From positions 57,092-121,091 of the forward strand of contig JBBQVL010000001.1 in the NCBI GenBank assembly GCA_038211615.1: a DNA stretch of 64,000 bases, in the 5' to 3' direction. The notes below the pieces were generated by a model. It saw nothing but the letters and a program-made list of their open reading frames with translations. It was not told the origin of the DNA and ran no database searches. A program made the position numbers and the translations under genes. This DNA is from DASWJZ01 sp038211615. GTDB taxonomy: Bacteria > Pseudomonadota > Alphaproteobacteria > Rhizobiales > Afifellaceae. Each line of letters starts with the position of its first letter. Within the stretch, counting starts at the first letter, position 1. Shown one piece after another: positions 24,274 through 33,050 of this stretch.

Positions 24274-25140
24274 TGTTTAGCGCGTGGCCAAGTCCGATGA
24301 CCGCCGGGACCACAGCCTTGGCCTCTCGGCGCTCGATAATGTCGCTCACGAATGAGCGGTCGATCTTGATCTTGTCGAAAGGGAATCGCTGCAGGTAGCT
24401 GAGTGACGAATAACCAGTTCCAAAGTCATCAAGCGCAATTTTCACGCCGAGTTGGCGTAGATCGAGCAGCGTGTGAAGGTTGTCATCGCCGCCGTGCAGA
24501 AGAACCGTCTCTGTGATCTCCAGTTCGAGGCGCTCCGGGCTCAATCCAGATTTGGCCAACACATCGGCCACGCGAAGCGGGAGCGGACGGCTGTTCAACT
24601 GCGCGGGCGAAACGTTCACCGCAACACCGATGTGCCTCGGCCATTTTATGGCTTCTCGGCACGCCTCGCTAAGCACCCAGTCCCCAATTGGCACGATCAA
24701 GCCGGTCTCCTCCGCGAGCGGAATAAACTCGGATGGCGGGATCGTCCCCAGTCGCGGATGGTGCCAGCGTAGGAGTGCTTCGAAGCTGGTAACTCCGCCA
24801 GTCTGTAGGGCAACAATGGGTTGGTACTGAACCTCCAGTCTCGTGTTGTGGCCCCCCGCCGAAGGACGGCGAACTCATCACCTCCGAATCACGAAACGAA
24901 GTCGGTGTCGGCGGCACAGCTCCGCAGTCGATGCGCCACCTCCAACAACACCCTGTCACCGGCGGAATGGCCAAGGGTGTCATCGACCTCTTTGAAGTTA
25001 TCGAGGTCCAGATAAAGGACGACAATCTGTTCTTGCGGCACTTGACGTATCGCGCCTGCTAACTCGGAATGAAATACCTGCCGGTTCACGAGCCCTGTCA
25101 GGGCGTCATTGGAACCGGACAAGCCGGCGCAGGCCCTCAA
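24274..25140 (-). pseudogene. Broken GGDEF-EAL cyclic-di-GMP protein
   Basis: From 25140 the frame reads DALTGLVNRQVFHSELAGAI, then VVLYLDLDNFKEVDDTLGHS (a GGDEF domain). It reaches a TGA at 24889-24891 where Arg is expected, just before FGGDEFAVL in the same frame. A frame change and loss of roughly a hundred residues follow. The next part is VQYQPIVALQTGGVTSFEAL, then FIPLAEETGLIVPIGDWVL and FGTGYSSLSYLQRFPFDKIK (EAL domain). The EAL part has the FEALLRW core and the DDFGTGYS loop. It stops after GLGHALNMR, where a beta-helix tail begins. No intact enzyme can be made. Confidence 0.85.
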
Positions 25141-25535
25141 TTATAAGTGGTAATGGCCGGGCGAACTCCTCCACCTACGGCACGATGTTCATCCAGTTCC
25201 TCCGAGAAATCTGAAGCTTCGCAACCTCAGCCTCTTCGGTTCGAACCGGGTGGACAACCTATTGAGAGCTCACGTCTGGCGGCCGGGCGATCAGTTCCGC
25301 GCTCATGAATCGGACCATCGTTGATTCTCCGACGACCATCCCGGTGTCCGTTCCAAGGAACGGGGTCAGTGACGGAAACACCGCTACGAGCCGGAACGGC
25401 CCATCTGTGTTCACCACTTAAGGTTAACTGACGGTTACTCTCCACGACCCGAGGCTCCTTCATCTATCAATTCAGATGTCTCGCCGAGCCCTGTTGAAAC
25501 CTTTTCGGCGAGCTTTTTTAAGGAGGACTAAAGCA
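25141..25535. other. Upstream region of the peptide-export operon
   Basis: It contains the promoter region of the peptide gene. A minus-strand frame ending near 25258 (phrases such as PFLGTDTGMVVGEST) is open for ~50 codons but is not recognised. It could be an extra part of the broken cyclase upstream of it. A Shine-Dalgarno AGGAGG is at 25521-25526. No clear -35/-10 pair was fixed. Confidence 0.35.
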
Positions 25536-25703
25536 ATGCGTGACCTCACCAACGAGGAAATCGGTCAGGTTTATGGCGCGGGCGGCACCGCTTCTTGCGG
25601 CTCCGGCTCTGGCTCCAAGAAGCACAAGAGCTCCAAGCACGGATCGGGCTCGAAGAAGCACAAGAGCTCCAAGCACAAGGGCAGCTCGAAGCGCCACTGC
25701 TAG
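25536..25703 (+). CDS. Double-glycine-leader secreted peptide precursor (bacteriocin/microcin-like)
   Basis: A 55-residue precursor. The ATG at 25536 has AGGAGG at 25521-25526. The leader MRDLTNEEIGQVYGAGG matches the leader class cut by C39 peptidases (hydrophobic residues at -4, -7, -12, ending Gly-Gly; compare colicin V-type leaders). The predicted 38-residue core starts TASCGSGSGS. It holds two perfect copies of GSGSKKHKSSKH, followed by KGSSKRHC. The core has no acidic residue, eleven Lys/Arg, five His, and a Cys at each end region (core positions 4 and 38). The genes for a fusion protein and a C39 ABC exporter follow on the same strand. Whether the product kills, signals or binds metal is not known. 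Confidence 0.85.
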   Translation: MRDLTNEEIGQVYGAGGTASCGSGSGSKKHKSSKHGSGSKKHKSSKHKGSSKRHC

Positions 25704-25714
25704 CACCTAAGAGC

Positions 25715-25735
25715 AGACCTCACGAACGAAGGTCT
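25715..25735 (+). terminator. First hairpin after the peptide gene
   Basis: AGACCT (25715-25720) pairs with AGGTCT (25730-25735) around a 9-base loop, starting 11 bases after the stop codon. It is weak and GC-moderate, probably part of a two-hairpin 3' structure with the next one. Confidence 0.35.
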
Positions 25736-25753
25736 TGGCCCTCCAAGGTGGTT

Positions 25754-25781
25754 GCGCGCCGACCCAACTGGGCCGGCGCGC
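25754..25781 (+). terminator. Strong GC hairpin between peptide and exporter genes
   Basis: GCGCGCCG (25754-25761) pairs perfectly with CGGCGCGC (25774-25781). Inside it, CCC/GGG pair further. It is followed by CTACTTTCAATT. Placed between the peptide and the next gene, it fits a leaky terminator or RNA-stabilising end that lets the peptide message outnumber the exporter message. It also argues against a start at 25752 for the next gene. Confidence 0.55.
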
Positions 25782-25826
25782 CTACTTTCAATTCGTCTCA
25801 AGACAATTGTACATGGAGTTTCGCAA

Positions 25827-26789
25827 ATGGACGCGCGGCGGGAATGGGCGGTAAGCAAGAGCAAAAGTGCATCTGCTCATCGGGAGGCCTGGCTCTTGGG
25901 TCAGCCTCCACTTGCGGATTATTTATCGTATGTTCGAAAGGTCGTGATCGACGGTGATGCGATTCCACCCGCCGAGCTTGTCGATGAATGGCGCGTCGCA
26001 AACGACCGCTATTACGATCTTGAAGAGCAGGAACCCGGATTTGCTGATCAGACGGCTTCAATCGAAATAGACAAAAGTCTTCAACCGCTAATCGACGATG
26101 TAAAGGGTGACCCGCGGTTCCGGCGTGCGTTTGACTCGCTTCCGACGCGATTTGCAATGGTAGAGCTCGACCGGCTCGTGGTCGCGCAACCCCACGTCGA
26201 TCTTGATCATGTGGATCGGCTCAAGGCGCGGCTCGGCCCGTCACCCACTCCGCAGGATCTGTTCCGCTTCTGTCTGCCCCTGAATCCACCCGACGCTGAC
26301 GTGCAAATGCGGCGATTGGGATCCAAAAAGTTTCTGTTCTGGTCAGAGTCATCCGACTTTCGGTTCCTCGAGGCGGTCCCGCTTGAACCCTATCAGATCT
26401 GTGACTTTGAGACTTACGGACCAATCGGTGGGCTCGTTGGGATGGTCGTCGGCTTTGGCTCCAATTTTCTCAATGTGATTGAATCAGACCAGCGGCGGTT
26501 GCTGCATAATGGACATCACAGAGCCTACGCGCTTCGCGAACTGGGCATTACGCACGCGCCATGCATCATCCAGACCGTCACGCGACGCGATGAATTGAGC
26601 CTTGTCGCCTCAAGCGATGTGGCGGAGAGGGCTGCCTTCTATTTCAAGGGAAAGCGGCCTCCGGTCCTCAAGGATTTCTTTGACCCTAATCTCAAGAAGG
26701 TGCTGCGCGTGCCAAAAACCGTGCGGATGATTGAGATGAGCTTCGAGGTTAGGGACTCAGAAGTGCGGGACATAGCAGCGACGGACTAG
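25827..26789 (+). CDS. ParB/sulfiredoxin-fold-like protein in the peptide operon
   Basis: 320 residues from the ATG at 25827 (GGAG about 9 bases upstream). A frame from 25752 would run through the strong hairpin. The first ~150 residues have no recognised domain (helical, with SYVRKVVIDGDAIPPAELVD). Near residue 230 a ParB-like core is visible: FLNVIESDQRRLLHNGHHRA then YALRELGITHAPCIIQTVTR. Here the NGHHRAYALRELG segment corresponds to the catalytic/nucleotide-binding DGHHR motif. A separate carboxy-terminal region (about residues 270-320) follows. It lies between the peptide and exporter genes, so it could modify the peptide, protect the producer, or regulate it. None of these is proven. 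Confidence 0.65.
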   Translation: MDARREWAVSKSKSASAHREAWLLGQPPLADYLSYVRKVVIDGDAIPPAELVDEWRVANDRYYDLEEQEPGFADQTASIEIDKSLQPLIDDVKGDPRFRRAFDSLPTRFAMVELDRLVVAQPHVDLDHVDRLKARLGPSPTPQDLFRFCLPLNPPDADVQMRRLGSKKFLFWSESSDFRFLEAVPLEPYQICDFETYGPIGGLVGMVVGFGSNFLNVIESDQRRLLHNGHHRAYALRELGITHAPCIIQTVTRRDELSLVASSDVAERAAFYFKGKRPPVLKDFFDPNLKKVLRVPKTVRMIEMSFEVRDSEVRDIAATD

Positions 26790-26793
26790 AGCA

Positions 26794-28125
26794 ATGCCCG
26801 TAGTCGCCCCGACTGCCAACGCCAGCTCCCTTGTGTCGCGAACGGAAGCTCCGTTGAGTCGAACGTTATTTCGCGCCGAAATCATGGAGGAGCACCAGAG
26901 CCAGTGGCTCGGCAGCGTGATGCTGGAGCCGCGAGCATCTCATCGCGTGATCGCGATGGGGGCGGGCATTGCAGCCCTGGCAGTCATCGGGCTGCTTCTG
27001 TTCGGCAGCTACACACGGAAGGAGCACGTCAGCGGATGGCTTATGCCGCAGGCGGGGATGATCCGCGTAGCGGCGCCACAACCGGGCGTCATCACGGAAA
27101 TCAAAGTGCAGGAGGGTTCGACGGTCACCGCCGGCGAGCCCCTCCTGGTTCTCTCCGCGGAAGTTCAAAGTCAGTCGACCGGGCCCGTACGGGAGGAAGT
27201 GGTCCAGCACTTGCGGGAGCGTCGAGATAGCCTCGCGTTGGAAAGGACAGCACAGACACAACTCTTCGACCAGCAGGCCTCGGACCTCTCGGAGAGGATC
27301 GCGGCACTGCATTCCGAGCAAGACCACCTCGCCGAGGAAATCGAAATCCAACGGCAAGGGGTACTGCTTAGCGGAAAGATATTCACGCGCCTTCGGCCGC
27401 TACTTGCCCGGGGCCTCATCACGGCTCCGCGGCTCGATGCTGCGGAACAGGATAATCTCGCGCAGACTGCAAAGCTTCAGACTCTCGAACAGAACCAGGC
27501 AAACCTTCGGCGAGCACTTTCCGAGCTAGACGGAACGCTGCGCCAGTTGCCTTTCCAGCGATCACTTCAGCTTGCTGGAGTCGACCGTAGCGTCGCCACG
27601 GTCGAGCAGGAGTTGGCCGAAGCCGAAGCGCGCCGGGAGATAGTAGTTACCGCCCCCCAGAACGGCACCATAACCAACCTGCAGGCCACCGTCGGCAGTA
27701 CCATCGAAACGAACGTGCCGCTTTTCAATATTGTACCGTCCGGCTCGATGCTGGACGCCAGACTATTCGCCACGAGCCGGGCAATCGGTTTCATCAAGCC
27801 GGGCCAGAAAGTACTGCTGCGTTACGAGGCTTTTCCATACCAGAAATTTGGATTCTACGAAGGTGCGGTTGCGACAGTTTCACGCTCGGCGATGAGCCCG
27901 TCCGAATTGCCGCAGCAGGCCGCTGGCCTTTCGACTCTCTACGGGTCAAACGAGCCAATCTACGGGATTTCCATCGACCTAGCCCAGCAGACGGCTACCG
28001 CTTACGGCAATGCAATGCCGCTTCAAGCGGGTATGAAGGTCAGCGCCGACATTTTGATCGACCGTCGCAGGCTGATCGAGTGGGCGCTTGATCCCCTCTA
28101 TTCCTTGACCGGGGGTTGGCGATGA
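26794..28125 (+). CDS. HlyD/CvaA-type membrane fusion protein
   Basis: A 443-residue periplasmic adaptor that would link the inner-membrane exporter to an outer-membrane TolC channel. A cytosolic head with FRAEIMEEHQSQWLGSVML is followed by one membrane helix (about residues 51-70), then a lipoyl-like half APQPGVITEIKVQEGSTVTA. Long coiled coils come next (about residues 115-260), and the second lipoyl half is APQNGTITNLQATVGSTIET. The end is a beta-barrel region with KPGQKVLLRYEAFPYQKFGF. The head pattern matches CvaA and related bacteriocin exporters. It starts 4 bases after the previous stop and overlaps the next gene by 4. Confidence 0.9.
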   Translation: MPVVAPTANASSLVSRTEAPLSRTLFRAEIMEEHQSQWLGSVMLEPRASHRVIAMGAGIAALAVIGLLLFGSYTRKEHVSGWLMPQAGMIRVAAPQPGVITEIKVQEGSTVTAGEPLLVLSAEVQSQSTGPVREEVVQHLRERRDSLALERTAQTQLFDQQASDLSERIAALHSEQDHLAEEIEIQRQGVLLSGKIFTRLRPLLARGLITAPRLDAAEQDNLAQTAKLQTLEQNQANLRRALSELDGTLRQLPFQRSLQLAGVDRSVATVEQELAEAEARREIVVTAPQNGTITNLQATVGSTIETNVPLFNIVPSGSMLDARLFATSRAIGFIKPGQKVLLRYEAFPYQKFGFYEGAVATVSRSAMSPSELPQQAAGLSTLYGSNEPIYGISIDLAQQTATAYGNAMPLQAGMKVSADILIDRRRLIEWALDPLYSLTGGWR

Positions 28126-30302
28126 AAAATCTGATTGCAAGGCTGAACCTTGGGTTTCGCCGCAGGTTACCAACAATCCTGCAGACAGAAGCCTCCGAAT
28201 GCTCTCTCGCGTCCCTCGCAATGGTTGCGCACTTCTATGGCCACCGGACCGACCTAGCCGAGCTGCGTCGTCATTTTGGCCTCTCCCTCAAGGGCGCCAC
28301 ACTTAAGGATATTGTGCGTATCGCGGACCACTTGGGATTCGTCGCGAGACCTCTACGCCTGGAACTTGAGGAGCTGGGCCAACTCCGCCTGCCGTGCATT
28401 CTCCATTGGGACCTCAATCATTTCGTCGTCCTCGAATCCATAGGACCGAAGACCGCAGTTATCCACGACCCGGCCGTTGGCTTGCGCAGGCTTCCCCTCT
28501 CCGCCGTCTCTCGCCACTTCACTGGTATCGCACTGGAGCTCTCCCCCACAGAGCGATTTGAGGCCTCCGCTCCAGCACCACGAGTTCGGGCGTCACAGCT
28601 GCTTGGTAAGATCGCGGGCGTGAAGAAGTCGCTTGGCCATCTCTTCATCCTCGCCATGGCCATAGAGGTCTTTGCGATGATCAGCCCGCTTTTCCTGAGC
28701 TGGATCGTCGATAGCACATTGGTCTCCGCGGACCGGGAGTTGCTCCTTACCCTGGTTCTCGGATTCTCATTGTTATTGCTTATGCAGACAGGCGTCTCAG
28801 CACTGCGCGGTTGGATGCTAATGGGGCTGAGTGCTTCGCTAAAGATCCAATCACGCGCCAACCTTTTTTCCCACCTCGTCAGATTGCCTACATCCTATTT
28901 CGAGGCGCGCCATCTCGGCGACGTGATGTCTCGCTTCGGCTCACAGGAGACAATCCTGCAGGCCATCACCACCGAACTGGTCGAGGCAATCCTGGATGGC
29001 CTACTCGCCGGCCTGACCTTGGCGATCATGTTCGCATTTGCCCCCGCTCTTGCTGCGCTAGTGCTTTCGGGAGCCGCTCTCTACGGAATGCTCCGCTGGG
29101 CATCGTACACTCCCCTCCGGCAAGCCTCGGCGGAAGCAATAGTTTGGGCGGCTCGCCGCGACAGTCATTTTCTAGAGACCCTTCGGGGGATACGCACGAT
29201 CAAGCTCTTTAACGGGCAGGAAGACCGTCGGATTCGCTGGCTCAATCTTGCCGTCGAGACTATCAACAGTCAGCTGACAACCGACAAGCTCCGTCTCCTT
29301 TTCCGCACCGCAAACCGTCTGCTGCTTGGAATTTTGACCATCCTGGTCATTTGGCTCGGCGCACTGAAGGTCCTTGATGGCGGATTCTCCGTGGGCTTTC
29401 TCCTCGCGTTCATCGCCTACAAGGATCAGTTTCTTGATCGTGTGAGTGAACTCATCAATAAGACCGTTGACCTGAAGATGCTACGTCTGCACGCCGAGCG
29501 ACTGGCAGATATCGCACTGACGCCGCCCGAATCTCGCGGCCCATGGATTGCGCCATCGAACGTTCGCCACCTTCCGGCCACCATCGAAGTAAGAAACGTC
29601 AGTTTTCGATATGGCGAGCAAGAACCGTTCATATTGTTGGACATCAACCTCCGCGTCGAAGCGGGCGAGTCGGTGGCGATCGTCGGCCCCTCGGGCTGTG
29701 GAAAATCAACTCTCCTCAAGATTATCGCCGGCCTTGTAAAACCGACCAGTGGCGACGTCCTGATCAACGGACAGAAACTCGAACATATCGGACCGGAAAA
29801 CTATCGGGAGATGTTGGGCGTTGTCATGCAGGACGACCAGCTTTTCGCAGGCTCGATCGCTGACAACATTACCTTCTTTAACGAAAAACCGGATGTCGAG
29901 CGCGTCATTGACTGCGCAAAGCTCGCTGCCGTGCACGAGGATATCATCAAGATGCCAATGGGCTTTGGAACTTTGATCGGCGACATGGGCACCGTCTTGT
30001 CGGGAGGGCAGAAACAGCGGGTGCTTCTCGCACGGGCGCTCTACCGTTCTCCTGGCGTGCTGCTGCTCGACGAGGCCACAAGTCATCTCGATGTTGAACG
30101 CGAACGGGCAGTCAATGACGCCCTTCGCGACAGTCAGCTCACTCGCATCGTTGTTGCGCATCGCCCGGAGACGATACGGGCCTCCGATCGGGTCATCACC
30201 CTCATGGAAGGATCTATTTTGTCAGCAGGGATCGAGTCGCATCGAGCCGATCGAATTCCGCGTCAAAGCATCGCTGCTCGGCACACCGAAGCTGCCGAAT
30301 GA
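28122..30302 (+). CDS. C39-peptidase bacteriocin-type ABC exporter
   Basis: A 726-residue fused peptidase/permease/ATPase, starting at the ATG at 28122, which overlaps the previous stop (ATGA). Residues about 10-135 are a C39 peptidase with the catalytic Cys in LQTEASECSLASLAMVAHFY. The His is in HWDLNHFVVLES and the Asp in AVIHDPAVGLR. Six membrane helices follow (about 165-450). The nucleotide-binding domain has Walker A GPSGCGKST, the signature LSGGQKQR and Walker B VLLLDEATSHLD. The enzyme should cut the Gly-Gly leader and export the core. It is the last gene of the operon; the outer-membrane channel is not encoded here. Confidence 0.95.
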   Translation: MKNLIARLNLGFRRRLPTILQTEASECSLASLAMVAHFYGHRTDLAELRRHFGLSLKGATLKDIVRIADHLGFVARPLRLELEELGQLRLPCILHWDLNHFVVLESIGPKTAVIHDPAVGLRRLPLSAVSRHFTGIALELSPTERFEASAPAPRVRASQLLGKIAGVKKSLGHLFILAMAIEVFAMISPLFLSWIVDSTLVSADRELLLTLVLGFSLLLLMQTGVSALRGWMLMGLSASLKIQSRANLFSHLVRLPTSYFEARHLGDVMSRFGSQETILQAITTELVEAILDGLLAGLTLAIMFAFAPALAALVLSGAALYGMLRWASYTPLRQASAEAIVWAARRDSHFLETLRGIRTIKLFNGQEDRRIRWLNLAVETINSQLTTDKLRLLFRTANRLLLGILTILVIWLGALKVLDGGFSVGFLLAFIAYKDQFLDRVSELINKTVDLKMLRLHAERLADIALTPPESRGPWIAPSNVRHLPATIEVRNVSFRYGEQEPFILLDINLRVEAGESVAIVGPSGCGKSTLLKIIAGLVKPTSGDVLINGQKLEHIGPENYREMLGVVMQDDQLFAGSIADNITFFNEKPDVERVIDCAKLAAVHEDIIKMPMGFGTLIGDMGTVLSGGQKQRVLLARALYRSPGVLLLDEATSHLDVERERAVNDALRDSQLTRIVVAHRPETIRASDRVITLMEGSILSAGIESHRADRIPRQSIAARHTEAAE

Positions 30303-30751
30303 CCGGAATGACACGTGTCGCTTTCGTCGATCTGTTTTTATAACCGACTCTTTCTAAAGTGCACTTGGGGAAGTTCCCCCGGGCGGCCTCTTGCAGCGGC
30401 TGCTCCGATCGTTCGTGCATTCGCTTATGAAGCGAGCGGGCGGCAGGCCGAGCGACCGGCGGCCCTTGCTCCAAAGAGGCGAACGGCCGTTGCCGGAGCG
30501 TTCTGCTTTGCCTGCCGGTGGGACCGCTCCCTCAAAATGAGCAGACCCAAAGCATGGTCTCGCCGTTGTCACCCAGCGCAACACATTCAGTCCGACCATC
30601 TGACTGGTTTCCCTTGGGCTATGGTCACAACCCGAGCCTACCGCGGAGGGGGTCGGTCCACTCTCCTCCCATCGCTAGCATCGTGGTCATTATTGCTCAG
30701 CCGGCCAACAAAAATGCGCGTATTCGATGCGTATCGGCCGGAGGTAGCGCG
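30303..30751. other. Region without a supported gene
   Basis: Several overlapping frames are open, but none has a ribosome site or a recognised pattern. It separates the exporter from the small gene at 30752. Confidence 0.35.
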
Positions 30752-31024
30752 ATGGTTCTAGACGCGTCAGGTGGCTTCGCGTCGCCGCGTATCTACCAAT
30801 TCGATATTCGCGGGCCGAAGATTCAGCCTCTTGGCTTTGTTGCCTTGCCCGGCGACGAAGAAGCCGTCGCTCTTGCGGAACGAATCATTGAGGGGTTAAG
30901 CGCTCCAGATGCCGCGCAATACCTTGGGTGCACTCTGGAAATTGCAGAGGACCGGCGATGCGTCGCGCGCATAGCTTTTGAGGTGCCCGAATGGAAAGCA
31001 CCTTTCGCGCGAAGCCTATATTAG
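30752..31024 (+). CDS. Small conserved protein of unknown function
   Basis: A 90-residue protein. The ATG at 30752 is preceded by CCGGAGGTAGC, the strongest ribosome site in this stretch, so the longer frame from 30518 is not used. The product opens with IYQFDIRGPKIQPLGFVALP after a short head. It continues with AVALAERIIEGLSAPDAAQY and a beta pair LGCTLEIAEDRRCVARIAFE. Proteins of this pattern occur singly in Rhizobiales; no role is known. Confidence 0.55.
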   Translation: MVLDASGGFASPRIYQFDIRGPKIQPLGFVALPGDEEAVALAERIIEGLSAPDAAQYLGCTLEIAEDRRCVARIAFEVPEWKAPFARSLY

Positions 31025-31317
31025 TTGGGCAGCCCATAGTTTGGCTCCCGACGCTTCAGGCCGATCGCAAAAAAGGACGTGGTGTCCGCACCCTGCTTTA
31101 CCCGACTTCCAAACCCTCAAGCACGTTCACCCTCGCCAGCTTATCGTGGCGGCCCGCGCGTTATCCTTCATCGAGCAAGAGGCTGCGGGGCGCCGCAGAA
31201 ACTCTATTTTTCGTTGGCGCTTTTTTGGATCGAGTAGGCGAACGAGGCATTAGGGAGCTAGCATAACCTCCCCAAAGTTGAAGGATAAGAGTTTGAAGTG
31301 CCCCACGCCCAGAACGA

Positions 31318-31640
31318 CAATGCCCTTAAGGTCCTCGTCGTCGAAGACGAATTCTTGATCAGAACCGACATCGCCAGCGGCCCCGAGGGTGGGGTTCGTC
31401 GTATTCGAGGCGGGCGATGCAGATGAGGCGATCCGCATCCTTGAAGCGCGGAACGACATCCATCTCGTCTTCACAGATATCGATATGCCGGTTCAATGGA
31501 TGGCCTCAAGCTCGCGGCATACGTACCGGATCGCTGGCCTCCATCAAGCTGATTGTCACATCAGGACAAATGAACTCCTGCCAATACGTGGAAGTGGAAA
31601 CCGGCAAGGGCGCCGACTCGCGCGATCGTCCCCCATAGGT
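31318..31640 (+). pseudogene. Broken CheY-like response regulator
   Basis: In three frames the plus strand gives LKVLVVEDEFLIRTDIAS, then GFVVFEAGDADEAIRILEAR and NDIHLVFTDIDMP, then IKLIVTSGQMN. These are the receiver-domain acidic pair, the phosphorylation Asp (FTDIDMP) and the conserved Thr/Ser position of a CheY-like domain. At least two frame changes interrupt them, so it is dead. It resembles the small stand-alone receivers linked to HisKA_2 kinases. Confidence 0.75.
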
Positions 31641-31802
31641 CGCGGCGGCTCTCGCCCAGGCGCGTTCAGACTGCTGAGGCGTCCGCCGGCAATATTAAGA
31701 CGATCTTCATAGGTCGGCCTCTCTTCTGAGGCGACAAACGTTGAGATCCAGCGACCTTGGCAATCCCTGGACGGAGACGGTTAGCAGCCCAGGACGCCTG
31801 GC

Positions 31803-32747
31803 ATGACACCGATACTGGAAACGAAGGGCTTCGCGACCGCCGTCATAGATGCGTTGGTATCGCAGTTCTGCGTCGTTGATCGCGACGGCTTCATCATTGT
31901 GGTAAACCGCGCATGGCTGAATTTCCGTAGCGAAAATTCTCCCGCGCATTTGCACTCCGATGTCGGGAGCAACTATCTCTGGATCTGTCAAACTGCCTCG
32001 GGGCCGGGTTCCGAGGAAGGCAAGGCGTTTGCCCTCGGCCTTGCGTCCGTGCTCAGCGGCACGACCGATTTGTTCGAGATGGAATACCCCTGCCATTCGC
32101 CGATTGAGAACCGATGGTTATTGGGAAGGGCCGCACCGCTTCGGATTGAGCAGGGAGGTGCAATAATTTCCCATCACGACCTTACCCATCGAAAGCTGGT
32201 CGAGTTCGAACTGGCCCGCCTGGCCGCAACTGACCCGCTGACCGGGCTCCCGAATCGCCGCTTCTTTGAGCAGACGTCAGACGTTGTGCTAGGGCGGGTG
32301 AATCGGTTCAGCGGCTCGGCATCTGTAATTTTGTTCGACGTGGACAACTTCAAAGCCCTGAATGACACGTACGGTCACGCGCTCGGGGACGAAGCGCTCC
32401 GTTGTTTGGCGCACGCTTGCAAATCATCACTTCGTCAGATGGACATATTTGCCCGTCATGGGGGCGAAGAGTTCGTCATCCTGCTGCCTGGCGCGGATGA
32501 AGAAGCAGCGTTCAATATCGCCGAAAAACTGCGGGTAGCAACGGCGCAAATGGCGCTAAAGGAGGGCCGGCGAAACATCAAAGTGACCGCAAGCTTCGGA
32601 GTCGCTGAGCTCCGCCCGAGTGACCAGAGTATCGACGCCGCTGTAGCTCGCGCTGACATCGCCCTCTACGCCGCGAAACGTAGCGGGAGGAACTGTGTCA
32701 AATCTTTCGCGATGATCGAACACGAGGCGGACAGGCGAATGGCGTAA
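31803..32747 (+). CDS. PAS-GGDEF diguanylate cyclase
   Basis: A 314-residue cytosolic enzyme that would make cyclic di-GMP. An amino-terminal PAS-like sensor (about residues 10-130, with ALVSQFCVVDRDGFIIVVN) precedes a GGDEF domain. In the latter, DPLTGLPNRRFFEQ and ILFDVDNFKALNDTYGH lead to the active-site HGGEEF, a working variant of GGDEF. RQMD five residues before GGEEF is a product-inhibition (I-site) RxxD. All catalytic residues needed are present. It stands among relics and shares no obvious operon. The signal sensed is unknown. Confidence 0.9.
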   Translation: MTPILETKGFATAVIDALVSQFCVVDRDGFIIVVNRAWLNFRSENSPAHLHSDVGSNYLWICQTASGPGSEEGKAFALGLASVLSGTTDLFEMEYPCHSPIENRWLLGRAAPLRIEQGGAIISHHDLTHRKLVEFELARLAATDPLTGLPNRRFFEQTSDVVLGRVNRFSGSASVILFDVDNFKALNDTYGHALGDEALRCLAHACKSSLRQMDIFARHGGEEFVILLPGADEEAAFNIAEKLRVATAQMALKEGRRNIKVTASFGVAELRPSDQSIDAAVARADIALYAAKRSGRNCVKSFAMIEHEADRRMA

Positions 32748-32749
32748 CG

Positions 32750-33050
32750 ATTGTCGATGAGACGCGCACGGTCATGAAGGAGGGGAAAGTCGGATCGGAG
32801 CCGGAGACGATCGCGGCGTGGCAGGAGCGGACCGGGCTCGGGTTTGAGCGCGTAGGCCTCGAGGCTGGTTCGCTGGCGCCGGCGATGTACGATTGCTGGC
32901 GGCGCAGGGGTTGCCGGTGGTCAGTCTCGATGCGCGACACATGAAGGCGGCGACGAGCGCCATGCCGATGAAGACCGACCGGATCGAAGCCCGCAATATT
33001 GGCGCTCGGATTTCGAAGACTGCGGAAATCGGCCATTTGTCCAGAGAATG
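32750..33050 (+). mobile_element. IS110-family transposase relic (amino-terminal part)
   Basis: The plus strand reads IVDETRTVMKEGKVGSEPET, then ERTGLGFERVGLEAGSLAPA. After a frame change it reads LAAQGLPVVSLDARHMKAAT and SAMPMKTDRIEARNIGA. This is the DEDD-type start of IS110 transposases ('VGLEAGPLAPWLY..L...G.PVVCLDARHAKAALSAMPVKTDRNDARGIA'). No downstream catalytic region remains. Confidence 0.8.

Noticed and set aside
25611..25685. Tandem DNA repeat in the peptide gene as a microsatellite artefact
   Set aside because: The two copies differ only at synonymous positions and lie in a gene with a strong ribosome site and a leader, so it is coding.
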